From contig NZ_CP107970.1 in NCBI RefSeq assembly GCF_036090055.1, forward strand, positions 3,040,501 through 3,104,500: a stretch of 64,000 bases of DNA, written 5' to 3'. The translations under genes were made by a program, and so were the position numbers. This DNA is from Nocardioides sp. NBC_00368 (GTDB taxonomy: Bacteria; Actinomycetota; Actinomycetes; Propionibacteriales; Nocardioidaceae). Below are positions 33,576 through 40,932 of the stretch, one piece after another. The notes beneath the pieces are model-generated. The model made no database searches. It was not told the DNA's origin and saw only the letters and a program-made list of their open reading frames with translations. Each line of letters starts with the position of its first letter. The first letter of the stretch is position 1.

Positions 33576-34541
33576 TCAGGCGCTCCGCGGCACGTGGGCC
33601 GTCTTCACAGATTCCAGGAATGCGCGGATCCGAGCAGCCAGGCGGACCGGATCCTGCAGATCAGCCCATGTGATCCGCATGCAGCGCCATCCCGTCGCCT
33701 CGGCAATCCGGTCCTGGCGCCGCTTCTCCCGAAGCACCACGTCAGTCGCTGTCTCTCCAACCCGGTACGGCCGCTCGTACTTGACCTTGCCATCGATCTC
33801 GAACCAGACCCCAAGCTCTGGAAGCGCGAAGTCGAGTCGACGAGTCTTGCCCTCGGAGTCCGTCACCTCGTATTGAGGGATCGGCATCGGTAAGGCTTGC
33901 AGCCACGCGACGCCGACGAACAACGACTCGGCGAGCGACTCGATACGAGGGTCCGCCAGACGCAGTACGACCTGGGTCGACAGCGAGTTCGGCCAGTGTT
34001 CCATCGAGAGCTCATACCGCTCCTTCACCCGCTTGAGCGTCGTGATCTTCCGGTGCAGCAGATCATTGACGACACCGAGAGCCGCGACCATGGGAGCCAC
34101 GGTGCTCACCTCCACGGCGGTTCTCTCCGGCGAGGTCAGCAGTAGACCGTTCTCGGTCACGACATCCGACTCGAGCAGTTTCCCGCTGTGCTGGCGTACG
34201 CCGGCCTCCCGCCTGCCGGTGCGATGGTCTGGACGACTCAGGTGCACCTCGCCGAGATCCAGGCCCCACAGTGGCCCATCGCGGAACGGCACCGCCGAGA
34301 CGTGCGATAGGACCACATCGGTCTTCGACTGGCGATACGCGGCGCGGCAGCGGACGGCGTAGCGGTCTTCCTCCGAGAGCCCCTCCCAGAGACTCCCGTC
34401 CACGTAGGCACCGCGCCGCGGCCTCGCGAGTGCTCCCGTCCGTAGCGCCTGAGCCAGCGATCGATCGTTGTGCCCGTTGTCGAGCAGCTCCTTGCGGAGG
34501 GCGATCGGAGTGAGCCGGGAATCGTCGAATGAGAGAGTCAT
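33576..34541 (-). CDS. DUF559 endonuclease-like protein with AbiEi-type N-terminus
   Basis: Predicted 321 residues. The N-terminal part (LAQALRTGALARPRRGAYVD) resembles the winged-helix of AbiEi-like antitoxins. The C-terminal part is a DUF559 domain of the PD-(D/E)XK type: RLDFALPELGVWFEIDGKVK supplies D and E-x-D-x-K, followed by REKRRQDRIAEATGWRCMRI and TWADL. Such genes are numerous in Nocardioides-like genomes, often solitary. The start ATG 34541 is preceded by AGGAT; ATG 34571 and further ones upstream are possible. Base composition looks less GC-rich than the neighbours. It is the only gene between the 64-bp inverted repeats. Confidence 0.82.
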   Translation of the reverse strand: MTLSFDDSRLTPIALRKELLDNGHNDRSLAQALRTGALARPRRGAYVDGSLWEGLSEEDRYAVRCRAAYRQSKTDVVLSHVSAVPFRDGPLWGLDLGEVHLSRPDHRTGRREAGVRQHSGKLLESDVVTENGLLLTSPERTAVEVSTVAPMVAALGVVNDLLHRKITTLKRVKERYELSMEHWPNSLSTQVVLRLADPRIESLAESLFVGVAWLQALPMPIPQYEVTDSEGKTRRLDFALPELGVWFEIDGKVKYERPYRVGETATDVVLREKRRQDRIAEATGWRCMRITWADLQDPVRLAARIRAFLESVKTAHVPRSA

Positions 34542-34636
34542 GCCTCGCATCCTGCCGAGGGCCACCGACATTTTCGGTTGCCCGTCTTTCCATTCATTCG
34601 CCTGCGTACGGCCGAAGCGGGCGGACTTCTCCGGCA

Positions 34637-34700
34637 ATCCCTGCACTTCTCTGGCATTGCATTGCCTGAGAAGTACAGGGATACCCGGTTAACCGGGTAT
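34637..34700. repeat. Right inverted repeat of the DUF559 unit: two fused palindromes
   Basis: ATCCCTGCACTTCTCTGGCA (34637-34656), loop TTGCAT, and TGCCTGAGAAGTACAGGGAT (34663-34682) form a 20-bp stem with two mismatches. It is joined to ATACCCGGTTAACCGGGTAT (34681-34700). It is the reverse-order partner of 33437-33500. Confidence 0.88.
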
Positions 34701-34715
34701 CCCGACGCCCACCGC

Positions 34716-35891
34716 TCACCCCACGAAGAACGCCCGGTTCCGCGGCCTGCTCCACAGCGAGGCGAGGACGGCAGGCTCGACGCCGACGAGGAGCCAGAGG
34801 CCGGTGTCGCGGGCGAGACCGACGACATAGGGCGCGGACGCGGTGGCGGCGAGGGGGGCGATCTCCTCGGGGCGCAGGCCGGAGACGAGGAGGAGCTGGT
34901 CCGGGGCGGTGGCGGCGACGGCGGCGACGACACCGGGCCAGCGGAGAGTGGCGGCGGAGAAGGGGACGCCGTTGCGCTCGAGGCCCTCGGCCTCACCGAC
35001 GGTGCCGTCGCGGGAGGGGTCGATGACGCGGATCGAGGAGCTGCCGGCGAGGCGGGCGACGTCGTCGACGAGCAGCCGGATGTCGGCGAGCACCACCTGG
35101 CCACGGACGGGCCGCGCGACACTGCGGAGCGAGCGGGTCACCCGGCGGGCGCTGACCGACTCCCCCAGGAACCGACGCGCGCCGCGGGCGCGCCGGACCG
35201 GCCAGGAGGTGGCGCCGTGCTCACCGCCGACGATCCCGCAGGTCGTACGCACCGGCACCAGGCCCGCGTAGGCGTGCCCGACGCTGCGGTGGGCGACGTC
35301 GAGGCGGGCGAGGTTGGTGGTCATGCTGTTGTGGGTCAGCGGGATGTCGACGGCGGCGGCACGGCGGCCGGAGGCGCGCATCCGGAGGCAGTACTCGACG
35401 GCGTACGCGTGCCAGGCCAGGTCGGGCGACTCCGAGAGCGGCTCGCGCAGCACCTGGGACCGGGTGACCATGAAGAGCACCTCGTCGAGCGAGTCGACGT
35501 CGACCGGGACCGAGGTGGATCGGCCGAGCGGGACGACCCGGTCGCGCATCGCGCCGATGACCTCGCCGCGGTGGCTGACCCCGACCGCTCCCAGCACCCC
35601 GATCGCCGGATCGGCGAGCAGGGTCGCGGCGGCGGCCTCCAGCGCGGGCAGCGAGTGCAGGTAGACGTCCTGGTGGACGAAGACGACGACCTCGTTGCGC
35701 GCCAGCCGGGCGCCGTGGTTCAGCGCCGCACCGGCGCTCGCGAACTCACCCGAGACGTTGTCGACGGGGATCACCTCGGTCTGCCGTGATGCTTCCGGAC
35801 CGGCCTTGACCGAGGCTTCCAGACACGACTCCAGCACCGCCGGGTCGTTGTAGACGCAGACGATGGATACCGGTGTACGCACCTCACCCAT
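34716..35891 (-). CDS. GT2-like glycosyltransferase (StrF-type subgroup)
   Basis: Predicted 391 residues. VSIVCVYNDPAVLESCLEAS and the GAALNHGARLARNEVVVFVH region fit a GT-A fold of the Glyco_tranf_2_5/StrF kind, with HQDVYL in place of the usual DxD. The last 150 residues form a separate domain (LADIRLLVDDVARLAGSSSI) of unknown role. It overlaps the aminotransferase upstream by 8 bp and is the last gene of the amino-sugar operon. The stop is 15 bp from the right inverted repeat of the DUF559 unit, which may end transcription. Confidence 0.72.
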   Translation of the reverse strand: MGEVRTPVSIVCVYNDPAVLESCLEASVKAGPEASRQTEVIPVDNVSGEFASAGAALNHGARLARNEVVVFVHQDVYLHSLPALEAAAATLLADPAIGVLGAVGVSHRGEVIGAMRDRVVPLGRSTSVPVDVDSLDEVLFMVTRSQVLREPLSESPDLAWHAYAVEYCLRMRASGRRAAAVDIPLTHNSMTTNLARLDVAHRSVGHAYAGLVPVRTTCGIVGGEHGATSWPVRRARGARRFLGESVSARRVTRSLRSVARPVRGQVVLADIRLLVDDVARLAGSSSIRVIDPSRDGTVGEAEGLERNGVPFSAATLRWPGVVAAVAATAPDQLLLVSGLRPEEIAPLAATASAPYVVGLARDTGLWLLVGVEPAVLASLWSRPRNRAFFVG

Positions 35892-36993
35892 GCCTCACCG
35901 CCGCGGCGAGCACGTCGGCGACGTACTCCTGCTGTTCCGGGCTCAGGTGCGGGAACATCGGCAGCGACAGGATCTCCCGCGCGGCCTTCTCCGCCACCGG
36001 GAAGGAACCCTCACCGAACCCCAGCGAGGCGTACGCAGCCGTCAGATGCACCGGGATCGGATAGTGGATCCCGGCGCCGATCCCGGCGTCCAGCAGTGCC
36101 GACAGCACCCGGTCACGGTCAGCGACCCGCACCACGTAGAGATGCCAGACGTCGACGTTGCCCGGCGCGGACTCTGGCAGACGGACGCCGGGGATGCCGT
36201 CGAGAAGACGGTGGTAGCGGTCGGCCGCCTGTCGGCGCAGCTCGTTCCACTTCTCCAGGCGGGCCAGCTTGGCGGAGAGCACGACGGCCTGGACGGTGTC
36301 GAGGCGGGAGTTCATCCCGGCGACCTCGTGGACGTACTTGGTCTCCGAGCCGTGCGCCGAGAGCAGCCGGACCATCCGGGCGATCTCCGGGTCGGAGGTC
36401 GTCACGGCACCCGCGTCGCCGGCCGCGCCGAGGTTCTTGCCCGGGTAGAAGCTGGTCGCCGCGACGGTCGCGAGCGAGCCCGCCGGCCGGCCGTGACGCC
36501 GGGCCCCCTGGGACTGTGCGGCGTCCTCGATCACCGCGATCCCCGCAGCCTCGGCGAGCGGGAGCAGCTGCTCCGCGAACGCGGTCTGCCCGAACAGGTG
36601 CACCGGCGCGATCGCCTGCGTGCGCGGCGTGATCGCCCGCTCGACCGCGGCCGGGTCGATCAGCAGGTGCGACTCGTCGACGTCGACCGGGACCGGCACG
36701 GCGCCGATCCGGGTGGCCGCCTCGGCGGTCGCGATGAAGGTGTTCGCGGGCACGATCACCTCGCCCCCGGGCCGCACGCCCAGCGCCCGCATCGCGAGCT
36801 CGAGCGCGTCGGTCCCGTTGCCGACACCGACACAGTGGTCGGCGCCGACATAGGCCGCGTAGGCGTTCTCGAAGGCGGTCACCTCGGGTCCGCCCACGAA
36901 GGCGGTGCGCTCGAAGACGCGGTCCAGCCCGAGGCGTACCTCGTCCTCTATCTCCGACTGCTGCGCCCCGAGGTCGACGAACGGCACCTTCAC
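35884..36993 (-). CDS. DegT/DnrJ/EryC1/StrS aminotransferase (sugar aminotransferase 1)
   Basis: A 369-residue PLP-dependent sugar aminotransferase. The PLP lysine is in SFYPGKNLGAAGDAGAV near residue 185, after the family's HLFGQ and VIEDAAQSQGA motifs. It should transfer an amino group to a keto sugar nucleotide. The best context is a WbpE-like step acting on the 3-keto product of the Gfo/Idh dehydrogenase encoded at the operon start. The ATG overlaps the acetyltransferase stop by 4 bp. The precise sugar cannot be read from the sequence. Confidence 0.92.
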   Translation of the reverse strand: MKVPFVDLGAQQSEIEDEVRLGLDRVFERTAFVGGPEVTAFENAYAAYVGADHCVGVGNGTDALELAMRALGVRPGGEVIVPANTFIATAEAATRIGAVPVPVDVDESHLLIDPAAVERAITPRTQAIAPVHLFGQTAFAEQLLPLAEAAGIAVIEDAAQSQGARRHGRPAGSLATVAATSFYPGKNLGAAGDAGAVTTSDPEIARMVRLLSAHGSETKYVHEVAGMNSRLDTVQAVVLSAKLARLEKWNELRRQAADRYHRLLDGIPGVRLPESAPGNVDVWHLYVVRVADRDRVLSALLDAGIGAGIHYPIPVHLTAAYASLGFGEGSFPVAEKAAREILSLPMFPHLSPEQQEYVADVLAAAVRHG

Positions 36994-37658
36994 CAGATCA
37001 GCTCCTGACGTGAATTGAGACTGCGGGCGGGCACTCCGGCCCAGGTCTCCCCGGCGGGCAGGTCGTTGAGCAGGACCGCTCCCATGCCGAGGACGGAGTC
37101 GGCTCCGACGGTGGTGCGCTGACGCACCGAGGAGCTCATCCCGAGATAGGCGGCCTCACCGATCACGACCTCGCCGCCGAGGGTGACCCCGGCGCAGAGG
37201 GTGGCGTAGTCACCGACGATGTCGTCGTGGGTGAGGACGACGTTGGGCATCACGACGACGTGGCGCCCGACGCGTACGCCGGCGGTCAGCACGACCCCGG
37301 CGAGCAGCACGGTCCCCGCGCCGAGCACGCAGCCCGCCGGCACGGACGCCGACGGATGGACGACGGTCGCGTAGCGCTCCGGCGCGACCCCGTAGCCGCT
37401 CAGCCGCTCGGCGAGGCGGCGACGCGTCGTCCCGGCTCCGGCACAGATCACCAGGTCGGCACCGCAGTCGGTGACGACCTCGACCGGGCCGATGACCTTG
37501 GCGCCCCCGACACCGTCGACGGAGCCGATCACCTCGCCCCAGCGCTCCCGGTTGTCGTCGACGGCGACGATCTCGTCGTAGCGGAACTCGTTGGCCGAGG
37601 CCGCCGCAGCGACCTCCCCCGCCAACCCGCTCGCGGCTACGAGAACGAGCGCGGTCAT
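36990..37658 (-). CDS. NeuD/PglD-like sugar O- or N-acetyltransferase
   Basis: Predicted 222 residues. An N-terminal Rossmann-like sugar-binding part starts MTALVLVAASGLAGEVAAAA, and a left-handed beta-helix with hexapeptide repeats follows (VLGAGTVLLAGVVLTAGVRV). The layout is that of PglD/NeuD enzymes, which N-acetylate the amino sugar nucleotide made by a partner aminotransferase. It overlaps both neighbours by 4 bp, lying between the two aminotransferases. The catalytic histidine is likely the one in LTHDD. Confidence 0.87.
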   Translation of the reverse strand: MTALVLVAASGLAGEVAAAASANEFRYDEIVAVDDNRERWGEVIGSVDGVGGAKVIGPVEVVTDCGADLVICAGAGTTRRRLAERLSGYGVAPERYATVVHPSASVPAGCVLGAGTVLLAGVVLTAGVRVGRHVVVMPNVVLTHDDIVGDYATLCAGVTLGGEVVIGEAAYLGMSSSVRQRTTVGADSVLGMGAVLLNDLPAGETWAGVPARSLNSRQELIW

Positions 37659-38782
37659 CGACGTTCCCCCCGGAGTACGTCGATGACCCGCGCCTGCTCC
37701 GAGTCCGATATCTGGTGGAAGAGCGGCAGGATGAGGGTGGTGTCGGTGAGGCGCTCGGTGGCCGGGAGGCTGACACCCGAGGAGGCGTACGCAGGCTGCC
37801 GGTGCGCCGCCATGATTCCGCGCCGCGCCGAGATCCCGGCCTCGGCCAGGGCGGTCAGCAACCCCTCGCGGTCCAGCCCGTACGCCGAGCCGACCTCGAT
37901 CCAGAACGACTGGAAGTTGCAGGTCCCCCAGGCCGGGTCCGCGACCGCGCGCAGCCCCTCGATCTCGGCGACCGCCTTCGCGTAGACCGAGGCGAGCTCG
38001 CGCCGCCGGGCGACGACCTCCGGCAGCCGGGACAGCTGCACCAGGCCGACCGCGGCCTGCAGGTCCGTCATCCGGAAGTTGAACCCGACCTCGTCGTAGG
38101 ACTCCGGCGGGGAGACCAGGCTGGCGTGCCGGTCGGCGGCCGAGACGCTCATCGCGTGCTCGCGCAGCTTCCGCGCCCGCGCGGCCCAGTCCTCGCGCGA
38201 GGTGGTGATCATCCCGCCCTCGCCGGTGGTGAGGATCTTGCGCGGGTGGAAGGACCAGGCTGCGATCTCGGCACCGGCGCCGACAGGACGGCCGCGGTAG
38301 GTCGAACCGGCACCGCACGCCGCGTCCTCGATCACCACGATGCCGAGCGGGTCGCAGACCTCCCGGATCGCGTCCAGGTCGACCGGCACCCCGCCCTGGT
38401 CGACCACGATCACCGCCGTGGTCCGCGGCGTGAGGGCCGCCCGCACGGTCTTCGCGGTGAGGTTCCCGGTCACCGCCGAGACGTCGGCGAAGACCGGCCG
38501 CGCACCGACGTAGACCGCAGCGTTGGCGGTCGCGATGAACGAGAAGGACGGGACGACGACGTCGTCCCCGGGGCGTACTCCGGCGACGACCAGTGCGAGA
38601 TGGAGCGCCGTCGTGCAGCTCGAGGTGGCGACGGCGTGCGCGGCCTGCTGGGAGGCGGCGAAGCGGCGCTCGAACTCGGCCACGCGCGGCCCCTGGGCGA
38701 CCCAGCCGGAGCGGAGCACCTCGGTGACCGCGGCAACCTCCTCCTCGCCCAGCCAGGGCTGCATGACATTGATGCGGCTCAC
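37655..38782 (-). CDS. DegT/DnrJ/EryC1/StrS aminotransferase (sugar aminotransferase 2)
   Basis: Predicted 375 residues. The PLP lysine is in SFHPRKILTTGEGGM, with VVIEDAACGAGS before it, a PglE/ArnB-like pattern. It is clearly distinct from the aminotransferase at 35884, so the operon could make two amino groups or two sugars. The GTG at 38782 overlaps the epimerase stop as GTGA. With the PglD-like enzyme downstream it forms the aminotransferase-acetyltransferase pair typical of bacillosamine-like or diacetamido sugar pathways. Confidence 0.9.
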   Translation of the reverse strand: MSRINVMQPWLGEEEVAAVTEVLRSGWVAQGPRVAEFERRFAASQQAAHAVATSSCTTALHLALVVAGVRPGDDVVVPSFSFIATANAAVYVGARPVFADVSAVTGNLTAKTVRAALTPRTTAVIVVDQGGVPVDLDAIREVCDPLGIVVIEDAACGAGSTYRGRPVGAGAEIAAWSFHPRKILTTGEGGMITTSREDWAARARKLREHAMSVSAADRHASLVSPPESYDEVGFNFRMTDLQAAVGLVQLSRLPEVVARRRELASVYAKAVAEIEGLRAVADPAWGTCNFQSFWIEVGSAYGLDREGLLTALAEAGISARRGIMAAHRQPAYASSGVSLPATERLTDTTLILPLFHQISDSEQARVIDVLRGERR

Positions 38783-39783
38783 GAGACGCCACCCTGAAGC
38801 GCCCGCCCCGCCGCGATCTCGGAGCGCAGCGGCCGCCACCACTCCACCAGCTGCCGCAGCCCGTCCTCGAGCCCGATCGTCGGCGTCCAGCCCAGGTCCT
38901 CGCGGGCCGCGGAGATCGAGGCGAGCCGGCGGGTGACCCCGTTGACCGCACGCTCGGGCCCGTGCTCGACCTCCAGGGCGGAGGCGCCCATCACGCGCAG
39001 CAGCGCCTCGGCCAGCTCGAGCAGCGAGGTCTCCGTGCCCGAGGCGATGTTGTAGACGCCCTCGGTCACGTTGGAGGCGGCGGCCAGGATGTTGGCACGG
39101 GCGATGTCGGGGACGCAGACGAAGTCCATCGTCTGCCGGCCGTCGCCGAAGATCAGCGGCGGCTTGCCGTCGGCGATCCGCTCCATCCAGCGCACCAGCA
39201 CCTCGGTGTAGGCGCCGTGCACGTCCATCCGCGGCCCGTAGACGTTGAAGTAGCGCAGCCCGACGTAGTCGAGCCCGTGCATCGCCCGGAAGGACCGCAC
39301 CAGCCCCTCGTTGTAGGACTTCGCGGCGCCGTAGAGGGTGTCGTTGTTGTTGTGGTGGTGACCCTCGGGCGTGGGGAACTCCTCGGCCAGGCCGAAGACC
39401 GAGGCCGAGGACGCGTAGACCAGCTTGGAGACGCCCGCGGAGACCGCGGCCTCGACGACGTTGAAGGTGCCGTCGACCAGCACCTCGTTGGCCAGGCGCG
39501 GCTCTTCGGCGCACAGCGTGATCCGGATGGCGGCCTGGTGGAAGACCAGGTCCTTGCCGGCGGTGAGGTCACCGACGAGGTCGCGGTCGCGGATGTCGCC
39601 CTCGACCAGGGTGACCCGGCCGGAGGCGAGGGCGTCGTCGAGGTTGGCCTTGCGGCCCCGGATCAGGCTGTCGAGCACGTCGACGTGGGCCACGCCCTCG
39701 GCGAGGAGCTGGTCCACGATGGTCGAGCCGATCGTGCCCGCACCCCCGGTCACCAGCACGTTCGCACCGTTCAAAGATGTCAT
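38779..39783 (-). CDS. NAD-dependent sugar-nucleotide epimerase/dehydratase (extended SDR)
   Basis: Predicted 334 residues. Glycine-rich NVLVTGGAGTIGSTIVDQLL binds NAD; catalytic SSASV and YGAAKSYNEGL give the Ser-Tyr-Lys triad; RYFNVYGPRMD follows. It resembles UDP-glucose 4-epimerase and UDP-GlcNAc epimerase proteins. The reaction could be C4 epimerisation of a UDP-N-acetyl sugar or its uronate. Overlaps are 4 bp on both sides. Typical SDR length; nothing missing. Confidence 0.9.
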   Translation of the reverse strand: MTSLNGANVLVTGGAGTIGSTIVDQLLAEGVAHVDVLDSLIRGRKANLDDALASGRVTLVEGDIRDRDLVGDLTAGKDLVFHQAAIRITLCAEEPRLANEVLVDGTFNVVEAAVSAGVSKLVYASSASVFGLAEEFPTPEGHHHNNNDTLYGAAKSYNEGLVRSFRAMHGLDYVGLRYFNVYGPRMDVHGAYTEVLVRWMERIADGKPPLIFGDGRQTMDFVCVPDIARANILAAASNVTEGVYNIASGTETSLLELAEALLRVMGASALEVEHGPERAVNGVTRRLASISAAREDLGWTPTIGLEDGLRQLVEWWRPLRSEIAAGRALQGGVS

Positions 39784-40850
39784 CGGATCAGCTCCAGGGA
39801 AGGTGTCTCGGCGGCCACCTCGACGAGGGCGCCACGGGCTCGGAGGCTGGTCTGGGCCGCCTCCAGGACGGAGAGGACACGGAGCCCGGCGGCCCCGTCG
39901 GTGACCGGCGCGCGCTCGCCCCGGATCGCCCCGGCGAACTCGCCGACCATGCGGGAGAGCGCCTCGTACTCGGGCAGCGCCGGCGCCCAGGTGTCACCCA
40001 GGCGGTAGGAGATCGTCGCGGCGGCGCGGTCGGCGATGTCCACGCTCTGCTGGACCAGGTCGACGCCGCGGTCGAAGACGCTCAGCCGCTGCTGGGGGTT
40101 GAGGTCGTCCCAGACCAACGTACGCCGGCTCCCGCCGATCACCATCTGCCTGATCTTGGTGGGGCTGAGCCAGTTGACGTGGACGTGGGCCATCGCCCCG
40201 CCCTCCAGCGGCAGGGTGAGATAGCCGACGCACGCCTTCCCGGCACCCAGCGGGTCGGAGCCCTGGGCGGCCACCCCGGTGGGGCGCAGCCCGCCCGGAA
40301 GGACGAAGTCGAGGATCGAGAGGTCGTGCGGGGCCAGGTCCCAGAAGACGTCGACATCGGGCTGCACCAGGCCGAGATTGATCCGCACCGAGTCGACGAA
40401 CAGGATCTCGCCGAGCGAGCCGTCCTCGACCAGCTCGCGGATCTTCTGCACGACCGGCGTGTAGCAGTAGGTGTGGTCGGCCATCAGCACGAGACCGTTG
40501 GCCCGCGCGGCCTCGACCATGCTGCGTCCCGACTCCACGTCGTCGGCCAGCGGCTTCTCCACCAGCACGTGCTTCCCGGCGCGCAGCGCCCGCTCCACCA
40601 GCCCTCGGTGCGTCCGGGCCGGGGTGGCGATCGCGACCGCGTCCACGTCCTCGCGGGCGAGGACCTCGTCGAGGTCTGTCGTGGCCAGCACGTCGGAGCC
40701 GCCCCCGATCACCTCCTGGGCCCGCTCGAGGTCCAGGTCGACCACCGCGACCAGCGTCCAGTCCCGTGCGTTCCGGAAGTTGCGGACCAGGTTCGGCCCC
40801 CAGTAACCGGCCCCGACCACTGCCACGCCGAGCGGTTCACCATCAGTCAT
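39780..40850 (-). CDS. Gfo/Idh/MocA sugar-nucleotide dehydrogenase (WbpB-like)
   Basis: Predicted 356 residues. VAVVGAGYWGPNLVRNF is the NAD-binding motif, and VLVEKPLA contains the conserved EKP. WDLAPHDLSILDFV fits the C-terminal catalytic region. WbpB-type members oxidise the C3 hydroxyl of UDP-GlcNAcA, ready for transamination; the aminotransferases and acetyltransferase downstream make this plausible. ATG 40850 was chosen over the ATG three codons upstream because it lies 54 bp from operator h, the spacing of the leaderless starts. First gene of a six-gene overlapping operon. Confidence 0.88.
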   Translation of the reverse strand: MTDGEPLGVAVVGAGYWGPNLVRNFRNARDWTLVAVVDLDLERAQEVIGGGSDVLATTDLDEVLAREDVDAVAIATPARTHRGLVERALRAGKHVLVEKPLADDVESGRSMVEAARANGLVLMADHTYCYTPVVQKIRELVEDGSLGEILFVDSVRINLGLVQPDVDVFWDLAPHDLSILDFVLPGGLRPTGVAAQGSDPLGAGKACVGYLTLPLEGGAMAHVHVNWLSPTKIRQMVIGGSRRTLVWDDLNPQQRLSVFDRGVDLVQQSVDIADRAAATISYRLGDTWAPALPEYEALSRMVGEFAGAIRGERAPVTDGAAGLRVLSVLEAAQTSLRARGALVEVAAETPSLELIR

Positions 40851-40868
40851 GTCGACCATGAAATCGGC

Positions 40869-40900
40869 GTGGGGCGAGGCTCCGAAGAGCCTCGCCCCAC
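40869..40900 (-). terminator. Strong hairpin with UUCG loop after the 1584-residue protein gene
   Basis: GTGGGGCGAGGCTC (40869-40882) pairs perfectly with GAGCCTCGCCCCAC (40887-40900). On the minus strand the loop reads TTCG closed by C-G, the very stable cUUCGg tetraloop. It lies 33 bp past the stop at 40933 and overlaps the region between operator h and the next start. No U-run. Confidence 0.7.
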
Positions 40901-40903
40901 CTA

Positions 40904-40919
40904 TCCCCCCAATTAGGGA
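40904..40919. promoter_or_regulatory. Putative class-I activator operator, site h
   Basis: TCCCCCCAATTAGGGA fits the consensus. It is 54 bp from the ATG at 40850 of the sugar-nucleotide operon. The -10 region (GATTTC or TTTCAT at about 40864-40858) is weak, and the UUCG hairpin lies in between. Confidence 0.62.
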
Positions 40920-40932
40920 CCGCTCGCCGGGC

